A stretch of DNA of 64,000 nucleotides from Caulobacter radicis (GCF_003094615.1 NZ_QDKO01000003.1:1-64000); one strand, 5' to 3'; numbered from the stretch's first letter, positions 43,489 to 51,715 are shown. Translations and numbers: made by a program. The notes: generated by a model from the letters alone, not told the origin.

Positions 43489-45398
43489 CAGAACTTCGCC
43501 CGAACGCCGGCGAAGAAGCCGCGGCCCACCGAGCCGTAGCGGTAGATGGTCTGGTATTCCTTGTCGAAGAGGTTCTCGACGCGGCCGAACACCTCGAACT
43601 GCTCATTGACCGGATAGGCCGCGCGCAGGTCGAACAGGGCGTAGCTCTTCAGGCGGCGGGCGTTGGTGGCGTTGTCGTAGCTCTCGCCCACGTACTGCAC
43701 CGACACGCCCGTGGTCAGGCCGCTCTTCCAGTCGTAGTCGGCGTTCAGGTTTGCCGTCTCGCTCGGGCGGCGCGGCAGGCGCTTGCCGTTGTTGGTCGCC
43801 GAGCGGTTGATGGCGTCCATGTTGGTGTAGTTGGCGCTCACCTGCAGGGCCGACGTCACCTCGATCGTGGCTTCCAGCTCGACGCCGCTGGTCTCGGTCT
43901 TGGCGAAGTTGGCGTAGCCGCCGTAGTTCGGCGGGTTGTTGTTCGAGACGAAGTCGATCTGGTTGGTGATGTCGCGGTGGAACCAGGTCACGCCGGCGCG
44001 CACGCGGCCGTCCAGCACGCTGTGCTCGACGCCCAGGTCGACGCTCTCGGACTCTTCCGGCTTCAGGTTGCGATCGCCGTAGATGCTGTAGAGCTGGTAC
44101 AGCGACGGGGCCTTGAAGCCTTCGCCGTAGTTGGCGCGGAACACGGTCACGCCGTCATTGGGCGAATAGGTGGCGCCGGCCTGGTAGACGGTGGCGTCGC
44201 CGAAGGCCGAGTGGTCTTCCTGGCGCACGCCGCCGGTCAGGGTCAGGCCCGCGACCGGCTTGGCCTGCAGCTGCAGGTACAGGCTGTCGGTGCTGGCCGC
44301 GTGACGGTCGGGCGTCGGGTTCGGGGCGAAGGTCGAGGGCGAGGCGGTGCGGAACCACGAGCGCTCGGTCTCGGCGCCGAAGGTGGCGCGCAGGGCGTCG
44401 TTGATCGTCCAGGTGCCCTGGTATTCGAAGCGGCTGTTGGTGCCGCGCGCGTCGAAGGTCTTCGGCACGGTCGAACTGGGATCGAAGTTGTCGCGATCGG
44501 TCTGGGTGTAGCCGTAGCCGAGGCGGTTCTTCAGGGCGCCGTCGAAGGCGCTCAGGCGCACGCCGGCGTAGGAGACCAGCTCCTTGGTCTTGCCGTATTC
44601 GGGGCTGTCGGCGAAGGCGAACAGCGGGGCCGGGAAGCCGTCGAACTCGTTCTTGGCCGCGGCGTACGAGGCGCGCAGGTCGACAGCGGCCCAGTCGGTG
44701 ACGTTCAGGTCCAGGCGGCTGCTGATCGCGGCGTTGCGATAGCCGTCCTTCTCCTTGCCGCCGTACGACTTGCCGAAGGCCGAGACGCCGTCGGTGGTGT
44801 AGTAGGCGCCGGCCAGGCGGAAGCCGCCCCAGTCGCCGCCGGTGCTGACGGCGGCATGGCCGTAGGCGGTGTCGCGCGAGCCGGCCTCGGCCGACACGGT
44901 GGCGCCCAGCGGGCCGGTCGGCACGGCGGTGATCATGTTGACCACGCCGCCGATGGCCTGGCTGCCCCACAGGGTCGACTGCGAGCCGCGCAGCACTTCG
45001 ATGCGGTTGATGTTGCCGGCCAGCAGGGTGGCGAAGTTGTAGCCGCCGCCCGTTGAGGACGGATCGTTCAGCTTGACGCCGTCGATCAGCACCACGGTCT
45101 GGTCGGTCTCGGCGCCGCGGATGCGCAGCTGGGTCGAGCCGCCGACGCCGCCGTTGCGGGTGACGGTCACGCCCGCGGTGCGCGACAGCAGGTCGGAAAC
45201 CACCACGGCCTGGGCCTTCTTCAGCGCTTCGGCGTCGATCACCGTCATGCTGGTCGAGACTTCCGACAGGTTCTCGGGACCGCGGCTGGCGGTGACCACC
45301 ACCTGGTCGACCGCCGCGGCGTCATCGGCCATGGCGTAGGCGGGCAGGGCGAGGGCGGGAACTGCGGCCGCGAGGGCCAGCAGGGAAACAAGGCGCAT
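43488..45398 (-). CDS. BtuB-like TonB-dependent cobalamin receptor
   Basis: A 636-residue outer-membrane receptor with a signal peptide (1-23), TonB box DQVVVTAS, a plug domain (GVTVTRNGGVGGSTQLRIRG, then VLIDGVKLNDPSS and RIEVLRGSQSTLWGSQAIGGV) and a 22-strand barrel ending VRAKF. The size and the plug motif match BtuB. It is the first gene after the cobalamin riboswitch, so expression should fall when B12 is plentiful. The start at 45398 begins the signal peptide; longer in-frame starts extend into the riboswitch. Confidence 0.93.
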   Translation of the reverse strand: MRLVSLLALAAAVPALALPAYAMADDAAAVDQVVVTASRGPENLSEVSTSMTVIDAEALKKAQAVVVSDLLSRTAGVTVTRNGGVGGSTQLRIRGAETDQTVVLIDGVKLNDPSSTGGGYNFATLLAGNINRIEVLRGSQSTLWGSQAIGGVVNMITAVPTGPLGATVSAEAGSRDTAYGHAAVSTGGDWGGFRLAGAYYTTDGVSAFGKSYGGKEKDGYRNAAISSRLDLNVTDWAAVDLRASYAAAKNEFDGFPAPLFAFADSPEYGKTKELVSYAGVRLSAFDGALKNRLGYGYTQTDRDNFDPSSTVPKTFDARGTNSRFEYQGTWTINDALRATFGAETERSWFRTASPSTFAPNPTPDRHAASTDSLYLQLQAKPVAGLTLTGGVRQEDHSAFGDATVYQAGATYSPNDGVTVFRANYGEGFKAPSLYQLYSIYGDRNLKPEESESVDLGVEHSVLDGRVRAGVTWFHRDITNQIDFVSNNNPPNYGGYANFAKTETSGVELEATIEVTSALQVSANYTNMDAINRSATNNGKRLPRRPSETANLNADYDWKSGLTTGVSVQYVGESYDNATNARRLKSYALFDLRAAYPVNEQFEVFGRVENLFDKEYQTIYRYGSVGRGFFAGVRAKF

Positions 45399-45514
45399 GT
45401 CGTTCCTCCGTGCGCGACAAGAAGGAGCGTGCTCCACGAGGAACACGCCCGGACCAACGTCGTCATGCGGGGAAGAACCCGATCGTACGGCGCACCCCGG
45501 CCGGACGAAAAACG

Positions 45515-45695
45515 ACAACGACAGGCAGGTCTCCTGGCTCGCGGGTCATCGTTGCTGCGCATCGCCTTCCCAGGTCTCTTCCGAAGAACAGTCCCAGTGG
45601 CATGTGACGCGCGAACTCGCCGCTTACAGTTGCGGGGGCAGCCCGGGTTTCACACCCGAGTTCCCTTTTCATCCTCTTTGGGAGGAACCTGTCGC
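45515..45695 (-). promoter_or_regulatory. Cobalamin (AdoCbl) riboswitch
   Basis: On the reverse strand the class I cobalamin elements occur in order: AGGTTCCTCCC, GGGAACTCGGGTGTGAAACCCGG in sense, GCTGCCCCCGCAACTGTAAG, the B12 box GCCACTGGGACTG, then CTGGGAAGGC. Roughly 120 bases separate the 3' end from the btuB start, room for an expression platform. It should switch off the whole btuB-cob operon when adenosylcobalamin is bound. Confidence 0.93.
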
Positions 45696-45704
45696 GCTGG
45701 CTGC

Positions 45705-45731
45705 ACTATATGGTGCGCCGCACACCGTCAA
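45705..45731 (-). promoter_or_regulatory. Promoter of the btuB-cob operon
   Basis: On the reverse strand TTGACG (45731-45726) and TATAGT (45710-45705) are 15 bases apart, close to the Caulobacter housekeeping spacing. The start of transcription would fall near 45698, just before the riboswitch. Confidence 0.6.
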
Positions 45732-45747
45732 TCTGGAGGCCAAAGCG

Positions 45748-46263
45748 TTGTCAGTCACCCTGGTCCTGGGCGGGGCCCGTTCGGGCAAGAGCGCGTTCGC
45801 GCAGGGCGCCGCCGAGATCGTCGCCGAGGCGGGCCGCGCCACGCCGGTGATGATCGTCACCGCCCAGGCCTTCGACGCCGAGATGGAGGACCGCATCGCG
45901 CGCCACCGGATCGACCGGGGCGACGCCTGGACCACGCTCGAGGCGCCCATGGACCTGGTCGCGGCCCTGCGCGGCCTGCCGCCTGGGGCCGTGGCGGTGG
46001 TCGATTGCCTCACCCTCTGGCTGACCAACCTGATGCTGGCCGAGTGCGACCTTTCGTCCGCCGCCGCCGATCTGGTCGCGGCGGTCGCCGATTTCGACGG
46101 TGAACTGTGGCTGGTGTCGAACGAGGTCGGCTGGGGCGTCGTGCCCGACAACGCCTTGGCCCGCCGGTTCCGCGACGAGGCCGGCCGCCTGCACCAGGCC
46201 CTGGCCCGGGCCGCCGACGCCGTCCATCTGGTCGCGGCCGGGCTAAGCCTGCGGATGAAGTGA
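45748..46263 (+). CDS. Adenosylcobinamide kinase / guanylyltransferase CobU (CobP)
   Basis: A 171-residue bifunctional enzyme that phosphorylates adenosylcobinamide and adds GMP. The P-loop GGARSGKS is at residues 8-15, with ARHRIDRGDAW (catalytic His), VVDCLTLWLTNLM and VSNEVGWGVVP following. The start is a TTG at 45748 with GGAGG 9 bases upstream. It is divergent from the rest of the B12 genes, and its promoter must lie in or next to the riboswitch DNA, on the strand antisense to it, so the riboswitch cannot control it in cis. Confidence 0.92.
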   Translation: MSVTLVLGGARSGKSAFAQGAAEIVAEAGRATPVMIVTAQAFDAEMEDRIARHRIDRGDAWTTLEAPMDLVAALRGLPPGAVAVVDCLTLWLTNLMLAECDLSSAAADLVAAVADFDGELWLVSNEVGWGVVPDNALARRFRDEAGRLHQALARAADAVHLVAAGLSLRMK

Positions 46264-46276
46264 GTCGCGCGACTCA
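46261..46276. promoter_or_regulatory. Perfect 16-bp palindrome at cobU stop
   Basis: TGAGTCGCGCGACTCA is fully palindromic and contains the cobU stop codon. It could be a short hairpin ending the cobU transcript (no T-run follows) or an operator for the receiver-domain gene 108 bases downstream. Confidence 0.4.
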
Positions 46277-46383
46277 GTCGATGGTTGCTCAACTTCGGGA
46301 AATGCGACGATTGCGCACGCTGACACCGGGCGTCCCAGCATGGTTAAGACCTGTTCACACATTCGACAGGGCTGGGGCTGGCC

Positions 46384-46740
46384 ATGCGACGGATCCTTAT
46401 CGCGGAAGACGACATTCTCCTCGGCGGCGTCTACGAGATGCTGCTGCAGGACGCGGGCTTCGAAGTCCTGTGGAGCCGTGACGGCCGCGAGGCCCTGGAC
46501 GCCTTCGACGCCTTCGCGCCCGATCTGCTGATCACCGACAATTCGATGCCGCGCATGACGGGGGCCGAACTGATCCGCGCGGTGGAAGACCGCGACGTGC
46601 CGGTGCTGATGGTGTCGGCCAGCGACCCGCGCGTGCTGAAGGTCGAGCCCGACATGTGGCTGGAAAAGCCGATCTCGCCGGCGCGGTTGCTGACAGCCGT
46701 TCGTGCGTTGCAGCGAGGCGCGGTTCAGGCCGCGGCCTGA
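46384..46740 (+). CDS. Single-domain response regulator (CheY/DivK-like receiver)
   Basis: A 118-residue stand-alone receiver. It has the acidic pair D9-D10, phosphoacceptor D52 in LLITDNSMP, S78 in the threonine/serine position and K95 in LEKPISP. No output domain is present, so it should act by protein contact or as a phosphotransfer intermediate. No histidine kinase is in the window. The last 16 bases overlap the 3' end of a small gene on the other strand. Confidence 0.9.
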   Translation: MRRILIAEDDILLGGVYEMLLQDAGFEVLWSRDGREALDAFDAFAPDLLITDNSMPRMTGAELIRAVEDRDVPVLMVSASDPRVLKVEPDMWLEKPISPARLLTAVRALQRGAVQAAA

Positions 46741-46865
46741 AGCCCCAGGGCGAGGATCGTCGCGAAGAATCCCAGGCCCACGGCCCAGGCGGCGCAGAAC
46801 GCCAGGGTGGGATGGCGCTGCCACCAGCGCGGATGGGGGACGCCGGTGATGGTCTTGTCGGTCAT
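46725..46865 (-). CDS. Small single-membrane-segment protein
   Basis: A 46-residue ORF: a polar N-terminus (MTDKTITGVPHPRWWQRHP) and one hydrophobic helix (about residues 20-45). A GAGGCGA-like site precedes the ATG. It lies downstream of the YgiB-like gene on the same strand and may belong to that operon. No family is recognised and translation is unproven. Confidence 0.5.
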   Translation of the reverse strand: MTDKTITGVPHPRWWQRHPTLAFCAAWAVGLGFFATILALGLQAAA

Positions 46866-46924
46866 GCGGTCGCCTCGCGTGGTCTTCGAAGATCCAACGC
46901 GAGACGACCGGCTTTCAGTTCCAA

Positions 46925-47575
46925 TCAGCCGCCGAAGCCGCGCGAGCCGCCGCCGAAGCCGCCGCGCGAGATGACGCTGCTGCGGCTCTGCACCCGGGCC
47001 GGGGCCTCGTAGCGCGAAGGCGCGTCGAAGCTGTCCTGGCGCACCCGGCTGCGGCCCGAGAGGTAGTCGCGCGAGATCGGATAGCCCGAGCCGCTGTAGT
47101 AGGCGCCGTCGCGGTCGCGATACATCGGCGCGCCGCGATAGCCGCGGTTGTTCATCCCCTCCAGCGCCTGGCCGATGATGAAACCGGTCAGCAGCGGGGT
47201 GAAGAAACTGCCGCCGCCATTGGCCTGGCTGCGCGGCACGCACTGGTCGACGCCGTAGCGATCCTCGCAGCTTTTCTGGTCGGAGAACTTGGGCGCGTTC
47301 TCGGCGCTGGCCTTCTGGGCCTCGTCATAGGCCGTCTGGCACTGGTCGGCGGTGAAGTCGCCCGAGGCCTTGCACTCGTCCAGGCTGGCGAAGCTGGAGG
47401 CGTCGACCTTCTGGCCAGAGGCGGCGGCGGGCGGGTTGTCGCCCCATTGCGTGGCCGAGCCGGGATCGTCGCACGCCATCAGGGTGAAGGCCGAGCCGGC
47501 CATCAGGCCGGTCAGGGCGACGGCGCTCGAGCGCTTGCGGCGCTTGGGAGCGGGCAGGGGAGAAAGCGCGTTCAT
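46925..47575 (-). CDS. YgiB/YjfM-like DUF1190 protein
   Basis: About 216 residues. A basic N-terminus (PKRRKRSS) is followed by a hydrophobic segment with FTLMACDD, which may be a lipobox-like or signal-anchor site. The DUF1190 body has paired cysteines (LDECKASG/DQCQTAYDEA and KSCEDRYGVDQCVP) and a Gly/Ser/Arg/Tyr-rich C-terminal tail ending in GGGSRGFGG. In enterobacteria YgiB is encoded with the ATP-grasp protein YgiC, matched here by the gene at 50022. ATG 47575 has GAGG six bases upstream; a GTG at 47587 overlapping the previous stop is possible. Confidence 0.8.
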   Translation of the reverse strand: MNALSPLPAPKRRKRSSAVALTGLMAGSAFTLMACDDPGSATQWGDNPPAAASGQKVDASSFASLDECKASGDFTADQCQTAYDEAQKASAENAPKFSDQKSCEDRYGVDQCVPRSQANGGGSFFTPLLTGFIIGQALEGMNNRGYRGAPMYRDRDGAYYSGSGYPISRDYLSGRSRVRQDSFDAPSRYEAPARVQSRSSVISRGGFGGGSRGFGG

Positions 47576-47583
47576 GTCCGGCC

Positions 47584-47997
47584 TCACGAGGTCATGCAGG
47601 CGGCGTTCAGCAGGCCGACGGCCAGCGAGATCGAGGCCAGGTAGACGCCGGCGGCGAGTTCGGCCTTTTCGATCCGGTCGATCAGGTCCTTGAGCACGGT
47701 GAAGCGCACCAGGGTGAAGGCGGCGATCTGGATGACGCCGGCCAGCAGGGCCCAGGCGGCGAACTCGAGCAGGCTGACGGTGTGGCTGAGGGCCGAAGCC
47801 AGCGGCAGCACATAGCCGACCACGGCGCCGCCCAGGGCGATGGCCGCGGCGACGTTGCCCTCGCGGATCAGCTTGGCTTCGTCATAGGGCGTCACCGCCT
47901 GATAGACGATCTTGAACACGACGGTGAACACGCCGGCGGCCACAAAGGCCACCAGGAAGGCCAGGGCGCTCTCGCCGAAGGCATGGACGTCGAACAT
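47584..47997 (-). CDS. DUF350 membrane protein, YjfL-like
   Basis: A 137-residue inner-membrane protein with four hydrophobic segments, the usual size and topology of DUF350: FLVAFVAAGVFTVVFKIVYQ, AAAIALGGAVVGYVLPLA, FAAWALLAGVIQIAAF and VYLASISLAVGLLNAA. The EAKLIREGNVAAAIA loop between the first two helices is characteristic. The family is repeatedly found with PspA-like and YgiB/YgiC genes, as here, but the biochemical role is not known. Confidence 0.85.
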   Translation of the reverse strand: MFDVHAFGESALAFLVAFVAAGVFTVVFKIVYQAVTPYDEAKLIREGNVAAAIALGGAVVGYVLPLASALSHTVSLLEFAAWALLAGVIQIAAFTLVRFTVLKDLIDRIEKAELAAGVYLASISLAVGLLNAACMTS

Positions 47998-48022
47998 TTC
48001 AGTTTTCCCCCTGTCAGGTGGC

Positions 48023-48661
48023 TTAGGCGCGGAATTCGCCGACTTCCAGCGGCACGCCGATCATGGTTTCGAACGAGACCTCGCGGTCCTCGGTCTCCAT
48101 TTCTATGGCCAGCAGCAGTTCGCGGCCCTCGCCGGGCAGGTCGCGGGCGAACAGCATGCAGGTCTGGAAGATCTTGCGGTCGGGCACGCCGTCGCGGTCG
48201 TCGTGCAGCTCTTCCCAGAAGGTCACGGGCTCCTGGCTCTCGGCTTCGTCGCCGAACCAGAAGCGGTGGTACTCGGGCAGGCCGGCGGCGGCGAAGCTGC
48301 GGGCGCGCAGGCGCTTGCCCCAGGCGTCGCGGTCGGCGCGGCCGCTCGGATAGGCGCTGTCCCACGGCACGAAGATCGTCACGTCGGTCAGGCGCTGGCC
48401 GGCGCGGTCGTCCGACACGGCCTGAAACATCACGTGGTCGTCGGTGTAGAACCGGTGCACGAAGCCGCCGTCCTTCAGGTCCACAAGGCCCTGGGCGGTG
48501 ATTTCCAGCGTGTCGCGGTCGAGCGGGAATTTCGTATCCGAGCCGAAACGCTTCCACGCCAGCGGGTCCAGCCACACGGTCCGGCCCAGGGTCACGTTGC
48601 GGATGGCGGGCAGGGCCGATTCCGGAGCAGGCTCCTTGCGGCCGAATAAGCGACTGAACAT
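48023..48661 (-). CDS. DUF2491 protein, YjfK-like
   Basis: A 212-residue soluble protein of the YjfK/DUF2491 family, with LPAIRNVTLGRTVWLDPLAW, FVHRFYTDDHVMFQ and ETMIGVPLEVGEFR as recognisable parts. No catalytic motif is apparent. It leads the leftward arm (yjfK-yjfL-yjfM order) of a divergent locus. ATG 48661 has an AGGGA site; MLQGPA codons upstream are an alternative start at 48679. Confidence 0.8.
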   Translation of the reverse strand: MFSRLFGRKEPAPESALPAIRNVTLGRTVWLDPLAWKRFGSDTKFPLDRDTLEITAQGLVDLKDGGFVHRFYTDDHVMFQAVSDDRAGQRLTDVTIFVPWDSAYPSGRADRDAWGKRLRARSFAAAGLPEYHRFWFGDEAESQEPVTFWEELHDDRDGVPDRKIFQTCMLFARDLPGEGRELLLAIEMETEDREVSFETMIGVPLEVGEFRA

Positions 48662-48754
48662 GGCGGGTCCCTGCAACACTGGTCCTTCATGTACGGCGCC
48701 AGCCTGCGCTGTAAAAGGGGCGCCGCTCGCTCTCGACGGCTGGCGTTCGGGCTC

Positions 48755-48782
48755 CCATCTTGTATGAACACGGCCAAGATGG
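48755..48782. promoter_or_regulatory. Inverted repeat in the divergent yjf-type promoter region
   Basis: CCATCTTG and CAAGATGG (8 bp each, 12 bases apart) form a perfect inverted repeat in the 145-base region between the two arms of the locus, 24 bases before the rightward ATG. It is a candidate operator, or a hairpin in the rightward leader. Confidence 0.45.
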
Positions 48783-48806
48783 CCCGTTGAAGAGGATCAC
48801 GACCCG

Positions 48807-49247
48807 ATGAGTCAGACGCCCTGGACTGTCCGTTCGCTGAAGGCGGCCCTGGACGAAGCGCCCGGACGCGGCGCCGACGAGATCACCGTCAGCATCCTGG
48901 AGGGCGCCGACGAGATCCTGCTGGCGACCATGCACTGGCATGGGGACCTGGAGATCTACATCAGCGTCAGCGACCAGCAGGTCGCCGCCTCGGCCCTGCT
49001 GTGGCCGGTCGACGAACAGGAAGACCGCCACGCGTTCAACGAGTTCCTGCTCAAGGCCCAGAAGCTGGTGCCGCTGTCGAACTTCGGCATCTGCGTCGTC
49101 GGCGGCCGCGACTACTACGAACTGTTCGGCGAGCTCTCGACCACCACCACGATCGAGGACATCCTGATCGAGTTGCGCACCCTGGCCGAGAACGCCATCG
49201 AAGTGGCTTCCGACCTGCGCACCTCGTTCTCGTCCGCCGCCGCCTGA
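48807..49247 (+). CDS. DUF2170 protein, YjfI-like
   Basis: A 146-residue protein with the DUF2170 features: WTVRSLKAALDE at the start, LEIYISVSDQQVAASALLWPV in the middle and an acidic-to-helical C-terminus (TIEDILIELRTLAENAIEV). It precedes the PspA homolog by 30 bases, as in yjfI-yjfJ of E. coli. Function unknown; it may modulate the PspA polymer. Confidence 0.82.
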   Translation: MSQTPWTVRSLKAALDEAPGRGADEITVSILEGADEILLATMHWHGDLEIYISVSDQQVAASALLWPVDEQEDRHAFNEFLLKAQKLVPLSNFGICVVGGRDYYELFGELSTTTTIEDILIELRTLAENAIEVASDLRTSFSSAAA

Positions 49248-49277
49248 CCCAAACCTAGAATTTCCCGGAGCCTTCCG

Positions 49278-50012
49278 ATGTCCATCTGGCGCAAGCTGTT
49301 CACCCTGGGTCGCGCCGGCGCCCACGAAGCCACGTCCGCCGTCGTCGACGCCAACGCCATCCGCATCCTCGACCAGGAGATTCGCGACGCCGACGCGGCC
49401 CAGGCCAAGGCGCGCGACAACCTCGCCACCCTGGTCGCCCGTCGCCGCATCCAGGAGAACGACGTCAAGAGCCTGCGCGAGCAGGTGGCGAAGTACGAAA
49501 ACTCCGCCCGCGCCGCCGTCACCAAGGGCGACATGGATCTCGCCCGCCAAGTGGCCCAGCGCATCGCCGACATCGAGAGCGAGATCTCGCTGAAGGAGCC
49601 GCAGATCGGCTCGATGCGCGAGGCCGAGGACCAGCTGCACCAGGCCATCGCCGCCACCGACCGCCGCATCGACACGCTCAAGCGCGAGGTCGAGGTCGTG
49701 AAGGTCAACGAGTCCGTCCAGAAGGCGCAGGAAGCCGTCACCGCGCGCGGCGCGGGCGCCGGCGCTTCGCTGGGCTCGGCCGCCGACAGCCTGGCGCGGA
49801 TCAAGGAACGCCAGATGGTCCGCGGCGAGAAGATCAAGGCCGCCGGCGAACTGGAAGACCGCCGCACCGGGGCTGATCTCGACGAGAAGCTGCGCGTGGC
49901 CGGCATCCTGCCGGGCCAGTCGTCGGCCGACGACATCCTGGCCCGCCTCGCGCCGCAGCCCGCCCCGCTGCAGATCGAGGACAAGGCCGCCGACGGTTCG
50001 AAGCCCGAATAA
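49278..50012 (+). CDS. PspA/IM30 (ESCRT-III-like) protein, YjfJ-like
   Basis: A 244-residue protein made almost entirely of predicted coiled coil. Helix breaks fall as in PspA: MSIWRKLFTLGRAGAHEAT (amphipathic helix 0), ANAIRILDQEIRDADAAQ, AKYENSARAAVTKGDMDLARQ, then long heptad helices. PspA proteins polymerise on stressed membranes and relate to Vipp1 and ESCRT-III. The C-terminus has a Pro/Ala linker (LAPQPAPLQIE). It sits in the yjf-type locus and is likely its structural core. Confidence 0.9.
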   Translation: MSIWRKLFTLGRAGAHEATSAVVDANAIRILDQEIRDADAAQAKARDNLATLVARRRIQENDVKSLREQVAKYENSARAAVTKGDMDLARQVAQRIADIESEISLKEPQIGSMREAEDQLHQAIAATDRRIDTLKREVEVVKVNESVQKAQEAVTARGAGAGASLGSAADSLARIKERQMVRGEKIKAAGELEDRRTGADLDEKLRVAGILPGQSSADDILARLAPQPAPLQIEDKAADGSKPE

Positions 50013-50021
50013 GGACCAAGC

Positions 50022-51182
50022 GTGCGTCGTCTTACCCTGACCCCTCGCGCCGACTGGCGCGAGAAGGCCGAGGCCGTCGGCTTCGTCTACCATCACACCG
50101 GCGGACAGGCCTATTGGGACGAGGGGACGGCGTACGCCTTCACCTTGCAGGAGGTCGAGGAGCACCTGGAGCCGGCCGCGGCCGAGCTCCACGACCTGTG
50201 CCTCGACCTCGTCGACGAGGCGGTCGCCAGCGAGGAGATCCTCGAAAAGCTGGCGATCCCGCGCGAGCACTGGGACTTCGTCGCCGCCTCCTGGCGCGCC
50301 AAGGAGCCCTCGCTCTACGGCCGCTTCGACTTCGGCTACGACGGCTCGGGCCCGCCCAAGCTCTACGAATACAACGCCGACACCCCCACCAGCCTGTTCG
50401 AGGCCGCCACCTTCCAGTGGCTGTGGCTGGAGGATCTGCTGGGCCAGGGCGCCCTGCCCGCCGGGACCGACCAGTTCAACAGCCTGTTCGAGGCGATGCG
50501 CGATCGCTTCAAGGTGCTGTTCCCGAACGGCGGCTTCGTGCACTTCGCCAGCGACGACGAGGCCGTCGAGGATCGCCAGACTGTGCGGTTCCTGGAAGAT
50601 CTCGCCGCCCAGGCGGGCCTGGATCCCAAGTTCGTGGCCATGAACGCCATCGGCCTGAACGAAGAGGGCCAGTTCGTCGACACCGACGGCTACCTGCTGC
50701 AGGCGGCGTTCAAGCTCTATCCTTGGGAAGACATGCTGCGCGAGCCCTACGCGGCCAACCTGACCACGGCCAAGGTCCGCTGGCTGGAGCCGCCGTGGAA
50801 GGCGATCCTGTCCAACAAGGCGATCCTTCCGCTGCTGTGGGAGCGCCACAAGGGCCACCCGAATCTGCTGGAGGCCTATTTCGAGGGCGATCCGGCGGCC
50901 TCGGCGCTTGGCGCGAACTACGTGCGCAAGCCGCTGTTCTCGCGCGAGGGGGCCAATGTCGAGATCGTCGGCGCCAAGGCCGAGCCGGTGCTCGACCAGG
51001 GCTATGGCGCCGAGGGCGCGATCGTCCAGGCCTTCCATCCGCCGCCCAGCTTCGACGGCAAGCATCCGGTGATCGGCGCCTGGATCGTCGGGGCCGAGCC
51101 CGTCGGCATGGGCATCCGCGAGGACGACAGCCAGGTGACCAAGAACCTGGCGCGCTTCGTGCCGCACATCATCGAGGGGTGA
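50022..51182 (+). CDS. Glutathionylspermidine-synthase-like ATP-grasp protein, YjfC/YgiC-like
   Basis: A 386-residue protein of the GSP synthase C-terminal (ATP-grasp) family, without the amidase domain of true bifunctional Gss. The conserved FDFGYDGSGPPKLYEYNAD and TPTSLFE elements are at residues 103-127, with NKAILPLLWERHKGHPNLL, RKPLFSREGANV and a final GAWIVGAEPVGMGIREDD. YgiC/YjfC are thought to ligate a peptide or polyamine-type substrate but have not been shown to make glutathionylspermidine. GTG start at 50022, nine bases after the PspA stop. Confidence 0.88.
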   Translation: MRRLTLTPRADWREKAEAVGFVYHHTGGQAYWDEGTAYAFTLQEVEEHLEPAAAELHDLCLDLVDEAVASEEILEKLAIPREHWDFVAASWRAKEPSLYGRFDFGYDGSGPPKLYEYNADTPTSLFEAATFQWLWLEDLLGQGALPAGTDQFNSLFEAMRDRFKVLFPNGGFVHFASDDEAVEDRQTVRFLEDLAAQAGLDPKFVAMNAIGLNEEGQFVDTDGYLLQAAFKLYPWEDMLREPYAANLTTAKVRWLEPPWKAILSNKAILPLLWERHKGHPNLLEAYFEGDPAASALGANYVRKPLFSREGANVEIVGAKAEPVLDQGYGAEGAIVQAFHPPPSFDGKHPVIGAWIVGAEPVGMGIREDDSQVTKNLARFVPHIIEG

Positions 51183-51229
51183 GCTTCCCGTTTTCGCGGG
51201 GGTTTTACGGAGAGGGGGGAGGTCCGCCC

Positions 51230-51715
51230 ATGAGTGACATCGCCGCCCCGCCTGTCACCGCCCCCCTGCATCGGGCGCGTTCGGTTCTGGCCGCGGTGGC
51301 GGTCCCGGTCGTGATCGCCCTGGCCTGGCTGATCGTCGAGCTTCGCCTCGCCAGCACCATCCCGACCCCCTATGTCGGGGCCGTGTGGTCGACGCTGTCG
51401 CTGAGTTCGGTGCTTGCCGTGGCGGCCTTCTCGCTGTGCATGCCGGCCCTGGCCAGGATGCTGTGGCGCCGGCGATGGATCGTGGCGCTGCTGCCGGTCG
51501 CGTTCATGGTCGCGATGTGGTTCGCGCTCGGCCTGACCAGCGCGTGGGGCGTCTTGCTGGAAATGGGACACGCGGCCGGCGTCAGTCGCGCCGCCGCCTT
51601 CGCCTATGCCGACGTCATGGCGATCGCGCTGTTCGTCGCGGCGATAGTCGCGGGCGCGGGCCTCTTGGCATGGCCTCGGCCTGACTTCCCGCCCGTGCTA
51701 GGCTCCCGCTCATGA
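51230..51715 (+). CDS. Four-helix membrane protein of unknown function
   Basis: A 161-residue protein with four hydrophobic helices (about residues 18-38, 50-75, 85-105 and 130-150). No known family was recognised. It follows the ATP-grasp gene by 47 bases with a strong GGGGGGAGG site, so it may be the last member of the yjf-type rightward operon or start a small operon with the next two genes. Its stop overlaps the following ATG. Confidence 0.7.
   Translation: MSDIAAPPVTAPLHRARSVLAAVAVPVVIALAWLIVELRLASTIPTPYVGAVWSTLSLSSVLAVAAFSLCMPALARMLWRRRWIVALLPVAFMVAMWFALGLTSAWGVLLEMGHAAGVSRAAAFAYADVMAIALFVAAIVAGAGLLAWPRPDFPPVLGSRS

Noticed and set aside
41903..43606. Long reverse-strand frame extending cobO into the decarboxylase and btuB genes
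   Set aside because: The upstream part is only an open frame; the ATG at 42505 overlapping the decarboxylase stop gives the normal CobO length.
48687..51167. 826-codon reverse-strand open frame across the PspA and ATP-grasp genes
   Set aside because: Overlaps three well-supported forward genes and looks compositional only.
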